A DNA stretch of 64,000 nucleotides, taken from NCBI GenBank assembly GCA_950097015.1, contig CATNEN010000041.1, positions 186,001-250,000 of the forward strand, given 5' to 3'. Positions 35,701-47,700 of the stretch are shown one piece after another; within the stretch, counting starts at the first letter, position 1, and each line of letters starts with the position of its first letter. The notes beneath the pieces were generated by a model, which searched no databases, had not been told where the DNA came from, and was given only the letters and a program-made list of their open reading frames with translations. The DNA is from Macrostomum hystrix. Its lineage: Eukaryota > Platyhelminthes > Macrostomidae. A program made the translations under genes and the position numbers.

Positions 35701-38700
35701 AACAAACACTTCTGTTCCCACTGGCAGGGTGGGCGTGGGGCGTGGGTTTGCCTCCAAGGTCTCCAAGGCAAGGCCTCAGGGAGAGACACAGTTGGCGGCT
35801 TCCAGTCATAGGTGCTGACCATTCTGCTGGGCACGCTGTCCTTGCGAGTGCCATCCTTTGGAGCCATGTTGTACCAGAACACCATTTCCAGTACGTCCTT
35901 TCCGGTTCTGGCTGCCATCCGCTTAATCGTCCGATGATTGCGCTCGACTATTCCGTTGCCTGACGGCCGGTGAGCGCAACGGAAGAGGAGCTGCACTCCC
36001 CAAGCCTCACAAAACGCACGGACCTCAGCGGAGCGGAAGGTCGGTGAATTGTCGAGAAGCAGCTGCCAGGGAGGGCCCCGCTCTCGGAACACCTGCACGA
36101 GTATCCCGGTAATTGACGCTGTCCGCTCGTCGGTGAGTTTTCGCCACAGCGAGAATCTGCTCGGCCCGCAGTCAACAATGGACAGATAGCGGTCGTCCTT
36201 AAAGTGGGTCACGTCGCAGGCCAAGCGCCACCAGTTTGCATCCACCTCGAGTCTGCCATGGTCCCAAACCATCGGCGCAGGGTCTACGGACTTGCATCGG
36301 ATGCAGTTTGCAACGATGCGCTCAACCTCTTCACGCAGTACCTCACGTTCAGGGAAGCACAGTTTGGCCAGGTAGAGCGTCCTGTCCACCCCGAAGTGGT
36401 GCTTCTCGTGGCACGCACGGAGATCCATGTCAACGGGGCGCAGCGCCACTGCACAGAAGGGCCGCTGGCGCAGCCACTGTTGCGGTACTCGCGTCAGTGC
36501 GTCTGCCTTGTTTGCTGAAGATGGCACCAGCGATGTCAGTAGCTCGAGCTCGCACTCCGACGCCGTGTCTCGGATTAATGATAGCCGTTTCCGAACCAGA
36601 GCTTCACCGAAACCTTTGACTCGCACGGGCTTATCGCCGACAATCAAAGACTGGAGCCAGCCGTGCACGGTTGCAGAATCAGTCAACACTTCAACTTTCC
36701 TCGTACCCCAAGCGAGGGCAAGGTTGATACCCTTGAGGACCGCCTCAAGTTCGGCAAGATTGATGTGCGCAGCGTCGTCTTGTTTTCGCAACCACGAGGC
36801 GTCCTCCACGATTACGCCACCAATTTCGATGACGGCTCCAATGGCGATGCTGCTGGCGTCGCACCAGACGCGACAGCGCGAAGTCTCGTCAACGGTCCAC
36901 ACCCCAGCGACAGGATCTCGTTCCTGGACCATTTCGCTGATTTCTTGGGCGATCCGCATGGCAGACTCGCTGACGATAGCGTCCCACGCGATTGTGCTGG
37001 TGACCCGCTTCAAGTAGCTGCATGCGACACGCAGCCATGCGGCGACGGGGAAATGGCCTACTAGCTGGCCGCACCAGGAGAATAGTTGCCGTCGTGTTGC
37101 TGGACCTTTCAACTGAGAGAGGACATTGTCTCGTTTCCAGCAAATGACCCCATCCTCTCGACGGTAGACGCGGAGGCCGAGCACGCGGCCCCCAATGAGG
37201 CTCTCAGGAGGCTTGGCTTCTAGCCCGAACCGGGCAAGCAACCCAGTTACGCGTTCATTCGGAATCTTGCTATTGTTCACAATAATGTCGTCAATGTAAG
37301 AGTCCGTGGCCTCACGCACGTCGTCTTCCATCGACAGGACTTTGTTCACAACCGCCGTCATAATTTTTGGCGCCACGTTGAGTCCGAATCCTAACCGGGT
37401 GAGACAGTAACGGCGGCCTTTGAACCTCACTACTTGGTAGCGCCAGAGACTGGGGTCCAATCGCAGTTGTAGGTAGGCCTTCCGCAGGTCGATGATACTC
37501 GCATTCTCACCGAGCCGCCGCCAGGCCCGGAGCTTGGCGCCGCACACGACGCTTTCGGCGGTGTGGCTTGACACGTACTGGTTCAACTCGCGATAGTCGA
37601 GTACAGGCCGCACCTTTGCTTTGTTGGTCTGCACCACTGCCATCAGAGGGATGACGCCGTCACTGTCACCTTCGAACGGTAGCAGCCAACCTCGCTGAAT
37701 CCAGTCTTTTATCTCTGACTCATACTCGCCTACCGCCTCTGGTGGGACTCGGTATTGAGCTATCGTATTTGACAGTAGTGGGGCCTCATCCAGCACTTCC
37801 ATGCCACTGTCCACTCTCCATCGATAAACTTAGCAGAGAAGTCTTTTTCCTCAAGCACCAGGCACGCCTCGGTTAAAGTATTTTTCGCAAGCCTCGCTCC
37901 TCTTGCCGGACAGCTCACAGGTGACTCGACCTCTCCTGCCGGACAGCTCACAGGTGACTCGACCTCTCCTGCCGGACAGCTCACAGGTGACTCGACCTCT
38001 CCTGTCGGACAGCTCACAGGTGACTCGACCTCTTCTGCCGGACAGCTCACAGGTGACTCGACCTCTCCTGCCGGACAGCTCACAGGTGACTCGACCTCTC
38101 CTGCCGGACAGCTCACAGGTGACTCGACCTCTCCTGCCGGACAGCTCACAGGTGACTCGACCTCTCCTGCCGGACAGCTCACAGGTGACTCGACCTCTCC
38201 TGCCGGACAGCTCACAGGTGACTCCGCCTTTGGTTTTGAGAAAGCCTTGGCTACCGCAGCAGTCTCCAGCGCTAATGACTGCTCTTCAATACCGAAGCGG
38301 ACACTGCGGCAATCTCGCTTCACAGAGACACCGCCCAATCGGCTGATAGCATCCATCCCAAGCAGCAAATCGAACCCAGGAAGGATGTCCATAACGATAC
38401 ATCGCAGCACTGGTAATTGGTGGCCTCGAACAGACAAAGCAACGTCAGCCTCCCATTCACATTCTGCTGAGTCACCATTCATCATCGTGACCCTCTCGTG
38501 AACGGGACGTTTTTTAACTCCAGTAACTCGTGAAGAAACGATGGACCGCGAACAACCAGTATCTACTAAAGCAGTAACGACCAAACTATTAACATGAACA
38601 CTTAACGATGGTAGGTGCGCCGGTGCACAAGGAAGCCCGTTGGCGCAAACATTCCGCGCTTCCATCACTCGTTTTTTTTGAAAATCGGCGCGCTGCGGGC

Positions 38701-41700
38701 ATCGAGCAGCCACATGTCCCGCTTTTCCACAAACAAAACAACCTTGATTCGCTCGGTTGCGTTCCATGCACTCTTTGCTCACATGGCCCTCCTTGCCGCA
38801 CGAGTAGCACGACATCACTTTGTTGCGTGGGGCGAAACTTTCCAGCGCTTCGCGCATTTCCTGCGCTCGAGACAACACAGCAGGACTCGCGACTGATCGT
38901 TAAGTTTCTAGCTTTCTCCGCTAGTTCATGGAGTTCGAGCTCTTTTAGAGAGCAGGAAGCGATCAGCTGCTGACTGACGGTTGCTGGAAGCCCGCGGACG
39001 AATGCGCATTTGATCCATTCTTCCCCGGGGATCTCGTCCACTAGGCGTGCAAGCCTCGTGAGATCCGCGAGAAAAACGTCCACGGACTCCCCGGGGCCGA
39101 GCCTGCGTGACACGAACTCGTCGTATGCTTTGTACTTGTTTGGGCAGAACGCTGAGGTAAGAGCCGCTTTCAGAGTTTTGTAGTCCGACTTGCTTTCCTC
39201 GTTTAGTGCCTGGTACACGGCGAACGCACCTCCCGATAGAAATAGTGGGATGAAAGCAGCCAGGTCATTCACTTTTTGGAGCTTGGCAACGAGTTCGAGC
39301 TTCTGTGCCCAGCGCGAAAAATCCTCTTCACCGTCGTACTGCTTGATTATGTCGCTGAATTTGACTGCGCTTGCCATCGTTGCGTATTGCCGCGATAGCT
39401 TGTGGTCTAATGTATTTGTGTAGATAGCAAAGCCCGGGGTTAGCACGAAAGCTAGAGCCGCAAACACTCTTAACGCGGTCCTCGCAAACAAACAGGTAGA
39501 ACGAATTGTCTATGGGATATTTAGCTGCAACGGTCAAATACTAGTTTCTATATAATGAAAGTACAACACATATAAAAGTACAACACAACTATCCTTGATG
39601 TACAGTGCCTATCTTGAATGTACATAGCACAACCCGTCCTGTACATAGCACATCCCGACTGTACATAGCACATCCCGACTGTACATAGCACATGCCGAAT
39701 GTACATAGCACATGCCGAATGTACATAGCACATGCCGAATGTACATAGCACATGCCGAATGTACATAGCATATCCTGAATGTACATAGCATATCCTGAAT
39801 GTACATAGCATATCCTGAATGTATATAGTATGTCCTGAATGTACATAGCATATCCTGAATGTACATAGCATGTCCTGAATGTACATAGCATATCCTGAAT
39901 GTACATAGCATGTCCTGAATGTACATAGCATGTCCTGAATGTACATAGCATATCCTGAATGTATATAGTATATACGGAATGTAAACCATCAAACGCACAG
40001 AACAAGCCAGGCCAGCTGCACTTCAAAGTTCGTCGGCGCACTGAAAACGGTCAGTCTGTTTCGCAGCAGCAGCGGCAGCAGCAGTTCATTCGGGCTCCAT
40101 ATGAATACAATCCACACGACGACCCGCTGCACCCGTGCAAGATGGCCGGGCTGACTTTCCAACGCGGTGACATCATCGAGGTGCTGAGTGAAGACTCGGA
40201 CTGGTGGCAGGGCATCTTAGTGAATGGTGAATGCACAGATGTCGGTTTGTTTCCGTCGCCGGAGTTTCAAATCAAGAATTCGCCAAACTTGTGAGTTGCT
40301 GTTCTGCATCTTGAGGTGCGAGAATACACTGAGCTGGGACACTACTGTGCTGCAAGCCCTGGGGAACTAGGACACTACTGTGCTGCAAGCCCTGGGGAAC
40401 TGGGACACTACTGTGCTGCAAGCCCTGGGGAACTAGGACACTACTGTGCTGCAAGCCCTGGGGAACTGGGACACTACTGTGCTGCAAGCCCTGGGGAACT
40501 GGGACAATACTGTGCTGCAAGCCCTGGGGAACTGGGACACTACTGTGCTGCAAGCCCTGGGGAACTGGGACACTACTGTGCTGCAAGCCCTGGGGAACTG
40601 GGACACTACTGTGCTGCAAGCCCTGGGGAACTGGGACACTACTGTGCTGCAAGCCCTTGGGAACTGGGACAATACTGTGCTGCAAGCCCTGGGGAACTAG
40701 GACACTACTGTGCTGCAAGCCCTTGGGAACTGGGACAATACTGAGCCTGGGGAACTGGGACAATACTGAGCCTGGAGAACTGGGACAATACTGAGCCTGG
40801 GGAACTGGAACAATACTGAGCATGGGGAGCTGGGACAATACTGAGCATGGAGAACTGGGACAATACTGAGCATGGAGAACTGGGACAATACTGAGCCTGG
40901 GGAACTGGGACAATACTGAGCCTGGAGAACTGGGACAATACTGAGCCTGGGGACCTGGAACAATACTGAGCCTGGAGAACTGGGACAATACTGAGCCTGG
41001 AGAACTGGGACAATACTGAGCCTGGAGAACTGGGACAATACTGAGCATGGGGAGCTGGGACAATACTGAGCATGGGGAGCTGGGACAATACTGAGCATGG
41101 GGAACTGGGACAATACTGAGCATGGGGAACTGGGACAATACTGAGCATGGAGAACTGGGACAATACTGAGCCTGGAGAACTGGGACAATACTGAGCCTGG
41201 GGAACTGGGACAATACTGAGCCTGGGGAACTGGGACAATACTGAGCCTGGAGAACTGGGACAATACTGAGCCTGGAGAACTGGGACAATACTGAGCCTGG
41301 AGAACTGGGACAATACTGAGCATGGGGAGCTGGGACAATACTGAGCATGGGGAGCTGGGACAATACTGAGCATGGGGAACTGGGACAATACTGAGCATGG
41401 GGAACTGGGACAATACTGAGCATGGAGAACTGGGACAATACTGAGCCTGGGGAGCTGGGACAATACTGAGCATGGAGAAACTGGGACAATACTGAGCCTG
41501 GGGAACTGGGACAATACTGAGCCTGGAGAACTGGGACAATACTGAGCCTGGAGAACTGGGACAATACTGAGTCTGGAGAACTGGGACAATACTGAGCATG
41601 GGGAGCTGGGACAATACTGAGCATGGGGAGCTGGGACAATACTGAGCATGGGGAACTGGGACAATACTGAGCATGGGGAACTGGGACAATACTGAGCATG

Positions 41701-44700
41701 GAGAACTGGGACAATACTGAGCCTGGGGAGCTGGGACAATACTGAGCCTGGAGAACTGGGACAATACTGAGCCTGGAGAACTGGGACAATACTGAGCCTG
41801 GAGAACTGGGACAATACTGAGCCTGGAGAACTGGGACAATACTGAGCATGGGGAGCTGGGACAATACTGAGCATGGGGAACTGGGACAATACTGAGCATG
41901 GGGAACTGGGACAATACTGAGCATGGAGAACTGGGACAATACTGAGCCTGGAGAACTGGGACAATACTGAGCCTGGGGAACTGGGACAATACTGAGCCTG
42001 GGGAACTGGGACAATACTGAGCCTGGAGAACTGGGACAATACTGAGCCTGGAGAACTGGGACAATACTGAGCCTGGAGAACTGGGACAATACTGAGCATG
42101 GGGAGCTGGGACAATACTGAGCATGGGGAGCTGGGACAATACTGAGCATGGGGAACTGGGACAATACTGAGCATGGGGAACTGGGACAATACTGAGCATG
42201 GAGAACTGGGACAATACTGAGCCTGGGGAGCTGGGACAATACTGAGCATGGAGAACTGGGACAATACTGAGCCTGGGGAGCTGGGACAATACTGAGCATG
42301 GAGAACTGGGACAATACTGAGCCTGGGGAACTGGGACAATACTGAGCCTGGAGAACTGGGACAATACTGAGCCTGGGGAACTGGGACAATACTGAGCCTG
42401 GGGAACTGGGACAATACTGAGCCTGGAGAACTGGGACAATACTGAGCCTGGAGAACTGGGACAATACTGAGTCTGGAGAACTGGGACAATACTGAGCATG
42501 GGGAGCTGGGACAATACTGAGCATGGGGAGCTGGGACAATACTGAGCATGGGGAACTGGGACAATACTGAGCATGGGGAACTGGGACAATACTGAGCATG
42601 GAGAACTGGGACAATACTGAGCCTGGGGAGCTGGGACAATACTGAGCCTGGAGAACTGGGACAATACTGAGCCTGGGGAGCTGGGACAATACTGAGCATG
42701 GAGAACTGGGACAATACTGAGGCTCTGTGGGCCCCGCTTGTCCTCCAGTTGCGCCAGAAATCCAGGCCGACTGGTTGACTTCGAGCGCCAGGGCGTGCTG
42801 CAGCCTCTGCCGGACAGGCCGCGCCCTCTGGTGCTGCTGGGCGCGCCAGGCGTGGTCAGGTACGAGCTGCTGCTCCGCCTCATCCAGCTCGCCCCAGAGC
42901 GCTTCGCTTCGCCCGTCGCCCACACAACCAGGCCACCGCGAGAGGGGGAGCTGGATGGCGTCCACTATTGGTTCTGCAGCAAGCACAAGTTCAAGCACAA
43001 GTCCAAGTTCCTGGAGACCTGGAAGTCCGGCGGCTACAGCTACGGATTTAAGATTAAAAGCGTGGAGAGCATTGTCGACAGTGGCAGGGTCTGTGTCCTG
43101 CCCCTGCAGCCCAGGGGTCTGGAGCTCCTGCGAGCCCACAAGTCTTTGCTCCGGCCCTTCTCCATATTCTTCCGGCCGCCTGCAGAAGATGCCTGGACAA
43201 GCCTCTGGCAGAACAGCGCCTTCTGCCAGAGAGACCAACCCCAGCTCTCCGTAAGTCACACCAGCCCGCCTCATCCCCACCTCAACCCCTGTCCGCCTCA
43301 CACCCTGCTCGCCTCACTCCCTGTCCGCCTCACACCCTGCTCGCCTCACACCTGTCCGCCTCACCCCCTGTCCGCCTCACACCCTGCTCGCCTCACTCCC
43401 TGTCCGCCTCACCCCCTGTCCGCCTCACACCCTGCTCGCCTCACTCCCTGTCCGCCTCACCCCCTGTCCGCCTCACACCCTGCTCGCCTCACCCCCTGTC
43501 CGCCTCACTCCCTGTCCGCCTCACCCCCTGTCCGCCTCACACCCTGCTCGCCTCACTCCCTGTCCGCCTCACCCCCTGTCCGCCTCACACCCTGCTCGCC
43601 TCACCCCCTGTCCGCCTCACTCCCTGTCCGCCTCACTCCCTGTCCGCCTCACCCCCTGTCCGCCTCACACCCTGCTCGCCTCACTCCCTGTCCGCCTCAC
43701 CCCCTGTCCGCCTCACCCCCTGTCCGCCTCACACCCTGCTCGCCTCACTCCCTGTCCGCCTCACAATGGCGTCGCGGCTTGGCGACCTTTTTCTCGGCGA
43801 TGCTGACCGTGCACTGATGTGGCTCAAGGCCTTCAATGCTCTGGCCCGCGCCAAGAAGTGGACCGACTCGACCGAATCCCGACAAGTCGCAGACAATTTT
43901 TTGGCATCCTGCGGACTGCCTGCTTTGGAGAAGCTGACTCATCTCGTCGCTCCGAAGGAGATCGACAAGCTGACCTTCCAAGAGATCGAGACAGCCCTGG
44001 TGTCCTACTTACAACCTCAGAAGCGCCTCATTGTCGCCGAAAGAACCGACTTTTTCTCAATTCGTCAGAAAGCTGCTGAGCCGATAGCAGACTATTTAGC
44101 TCGCCTGAGGAAAGCAGCAACGCACTGCGCCTTTGACTCTCTGAAGGACTGCGCCAGTCCCGCAGAGGAGCTGGTGCGGCTTACTCTCATTTCTGGACTG
44201 TACAACCCTGAGCATCAACGGCGCATTCTCGGTGCAATGCAAACCAAGGATCAGACAATCTCGGAGATTGTTGACCTCATTCGAAGTTGTGAACAGATCA
44301 ACACGTTTGTTCAAACCTGTAACTCGGTGCCCCCGGTAGGCCCGGCTGGCCCATTGTCGCCGCCAGCCCAACATAATGCGGCCACTGACGAATCGGTGCA
44401 CTACTCCAAAGGTGGACGGCCAACTTCCAATGGTCAGCGCATCGAGGGCTGCAAGTACTGTGGCGGATCCCATCACGCAGGCAAGTGCCCGGCATATGGC
44501 AAGACCTGTTCCAAGTGCTCCAAGCGCAACCACTTTGCTGCCGTATGCCGCTCTGCTCTGACTAGCAAATCCGTACATCACGCGGATGTTCCATCCGATG
44601 CATCGATGACGCCCGAGCCCTCGAAGATCCTGCATCTTATGGACGTTGATCTGGTCAACGCAATCGAAGTTGCATCTGAGACACTTCTTGTAGACGGCGC

Positions 44701-47700
44701 CAAGGTACCAATGCAAGTGGATACCGGTGCATCCGTCTCCGTGCTTTCTAGCACAATCTGGGAGTCTCTGGGCAGGCCCCCACTGCAAAAGAGTCACCGA
44801 CGCCTCGAGGCCTACGACGGCCACACCCTAAAGACTCTCGGCAAGCTGTGCTCTACCGTCGAGATGCGGGGTAGGTTACACCCCGCCGAATTCGTCGTGG
44901 TTTCGTCTTTGAAGCCGTTCGGCCTCCTTGGCCGTGATCTTTTAGATTCCGACTCTCTCTTTCACACCAACTCTCAAGCTCCGAGCCCCACAGTTGCAGC
45001 TACAACGCTGCCCACCATCAAGGGCATCAAGGCACAGATGGAGCTGGTTGAAGGCGCTCGATCCCAGTTCTGCCGTGCTCGTCCGGTTCCAATCGCACTA
45101 GAGAAGCAAGTCAACGCAGAGTTGGACCGGCTGCAGCAGCTTGGCATCATCGAGCCTGTGGAGGGTCCTGTGAGCAACGCTTCTCCGGTCGTCTGGATCA
45201 AGAAGAAGGACGGGACGTTGCGCATGTGCGCCGATTACAAGGTCCATGTGAACGACAAAATAAAGCCAGAGTCATACCCTATTCCAAGCATCGAGCACCT
45301 CTTTGGCGAGTTAAAGAATGCCAAGAAGTTTGCCAAGATTGATCTGAGGTCGGCTTACTGGCAGATCGAGCTGGACGAATCCGCCCAAGGCATCTCTATC
45401 ATCAATACCTCGCGAGGCCTATACCGCGTCAAACGCCTTCAGATGGGCATGAAAAACGCTTCATTCATTTTTCAACGCACAATGGAGAGCATCCTCTCCG
45501 ACTTGAAGGGACTACTGATCTATCAAGACGACATCATGGTCTATGCTGAGAACGTTGAAGCACTCCAGAAGCGTCTGAAAGCAGTCAAAACGCGCCTGGC
45601 CGAAAAAAAGGTAACGGTCAATGAAGACAAATGTACAGGCATTTGCGATTCGATTTCATTCCTTGGATTCGAAATTTCTGCCGCTGGAATTCGGCCCGAT
45701 GATAAGCTCGTGGACAAAGTTCGCCACATCTCGACACCGAAGACCAAGAAGGAGATCGAGCAATTTCTCGGTCTGGTGAATTTCTTCGGCCGCTTGATTC
45801 CTGACTATTCCGCCAAGGTCGCCCCATTGAACGAACTGCGCAAGGCATCCACGCTGTTTGTCTGGTCTGAAGCATGTGCTCGCGCTTTCGAGAATCTCAA
45901 GAAGGAGATCTCATCACGACCAATAGTACAACCGTACAGCCTGGAGAAGGAGGTGACCCTCACAACAGATGCCTCTAAAGGAGCGTTGGCAGGCGTTGTT
46001 ACCCAGGAAGGACGCCCTGTAATCTTTATCTCTAGGACACTGTCCAAGGCCGAGACTAACTATTCCAACATTGAACGGGAAGCACTCGCCATCTTCTGGG
46101 CCGTCTGTCGCCTGAAACACTACCTCCAAGGCCGACGATTTACGGTACAGACGGATCATCAGCCTCTTCTACGGCTTTTCGGTGGCAGCATACCAATGAG
46201 TTCATCGGCAAGAATCAGTCGCTGGGCCCTTTACCTGATGCAATTTGACTTTAGCGTGGTCTACGTTCCCGGATCGCGCATTCCGCATGCCGATGCGCTT
46301 TCTCGTCTGCCGTTTGATAATGACAGTCAAGACCCGGCCGACGCATTCGAGGCAATCAACTCAGTTGCCTTTGAATCCCCTACTATCAATCCTCGACGGA
46401 TCGCTAGCGAACTTGATTCTGATCCACTGCTACAGCGCATCATACGTCGCGTACGCAATGGCGACTGGCATAACTGCACACAAGCAGAGGCCGCTTTCAA
46501 GAGAAACGCAGCAGCTCTAACAATCGAGAACGGCCTCCTCTACATGCACCGGCGCGCATTCATACCTCCGCGTCTCCGGAAAGAGGCCTTCGATGCGATT
46601 CACGACACTCATAGCGGTACTTCTGCCAGCTACCACCTCCTGGAGCTGTCCTGCTGGTGGCCCGGCATGCAGCGCGACGTGGAACGATTCGTGTGGCAGT
46701 GTGCTGCATGCAGCAGCCTGCGGCCCCGACTGCAGAAGTCCCGAGATGCTTGGCCACCTGCTGATGCTCCATTTCAGCGCATCCACATGGACTGGGCCTT
46801 CGTGCCCGAGGTGGGCAACATTCTCATTGTAGTGGATTCCTATTCCGGATGGATTGAAGCCTTTCCATCCCGCGACAGGACGGCAGACAGGGTTATTTGC
46901 TCGTTACGTACTGTATTCACGAGATTTGGAGTCCCAGAGGTGGTGGTCTCCGACAACGGACCGGAATTCACGTCTGATGCCCTGCTGTCCTGGCTGCATG
47001 CCAACGGCGCCCGAAAGATGGAAACCCCTCCCTACTCGCCACAATCTAATGGTGCGGCCGAGCGAGCAGTCCAAACTGTCAAGAGGGCCCTGCAGGCCTG
47101 GACACAGAGACTGACCCACTCTGACTTCATTGCGTTTTTGCAGAAGGTTCTGCTTCACCACCGCAACTCGTCAGGTGCAAGGTCAAAGACACCGGCTGAG
47201 CTCGTGTTCGGTCGACGACTTCGCGTACCTGTTGTCTCGGCTTTCCAACAAGGTGACCAGGTCGTATACAAGGCCACCGACCACACCCCGTCCCGAGGCG
47301 CAGAGTTCCTCATGACCCAAGGGCGCAACACATCCTGGTTGCTGACGGACGACAAACTGCGTCTGGCAAGCAACAATCAGATTGCCCGATGCTTTCACGC
47401 ACTTCTGAGGACGACGAGGACGAAAGTCTGGAGCCGCCGGCAGACATGCCTCCCAATGAAACCCCAACACCACCGGCTCCGGTGGCAGATCAAGTTCCGC
47501 GCAGGGGTGACCGAAATCGGCGACAGCCAGACCGATACACACCCTGACACTGTGACGGTTGATATGTTGCCCTCCCGATAAGACTAACATAGCCACATGC
47601 GCTCGTTGTTTTGTTTCATTTGACTGGAGGGAGACATGTTGTGCAGTGTCAAAGCAGCCCGGCCCTAACGGCTTTTCTCTCTTCTTCTTCTGTCTATGGT

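Larger units (their letters stand above)
35259..39587 (-). mobile_element. Ty3/gypsy-like LTR retrotransposon, full length, minus strand
   Basis: 4.33 kb element with two LTRs (35259-35443 and 39401-39587) and a 5-bp target duplication ACTAT at 35254-35258 and 39588-39592. The LTRs read TGTGTT...CCACA on the minus strand and differ only by one TA, so the insertion looks recent. A purine tract (CAGGGGGTGA on the minus strand) abuts the 3' LTR. Order of domains on the minus strand: gag, two CCHC knuckles, aspartic protease, RT, RNase H, integrase. The space between the 5' LTR and the gag ATG (39377) is only 23 nt and does not start with the usual TGG of a tRNA-primed PBS. It sits in intron 2 of the second MAGUK gene, antisense to it. 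Confidence 0.93.

Noticed and set aside
40272-43301. 1009-codon minus-strand open frame (QYCPSSPCSVLSQF repeats)
   Set aside because: It is the translation of a 25-bp minisatellite whose three frames lack stops, fused to the antisense of the GK exon. No start context, splice sites or independent family support.
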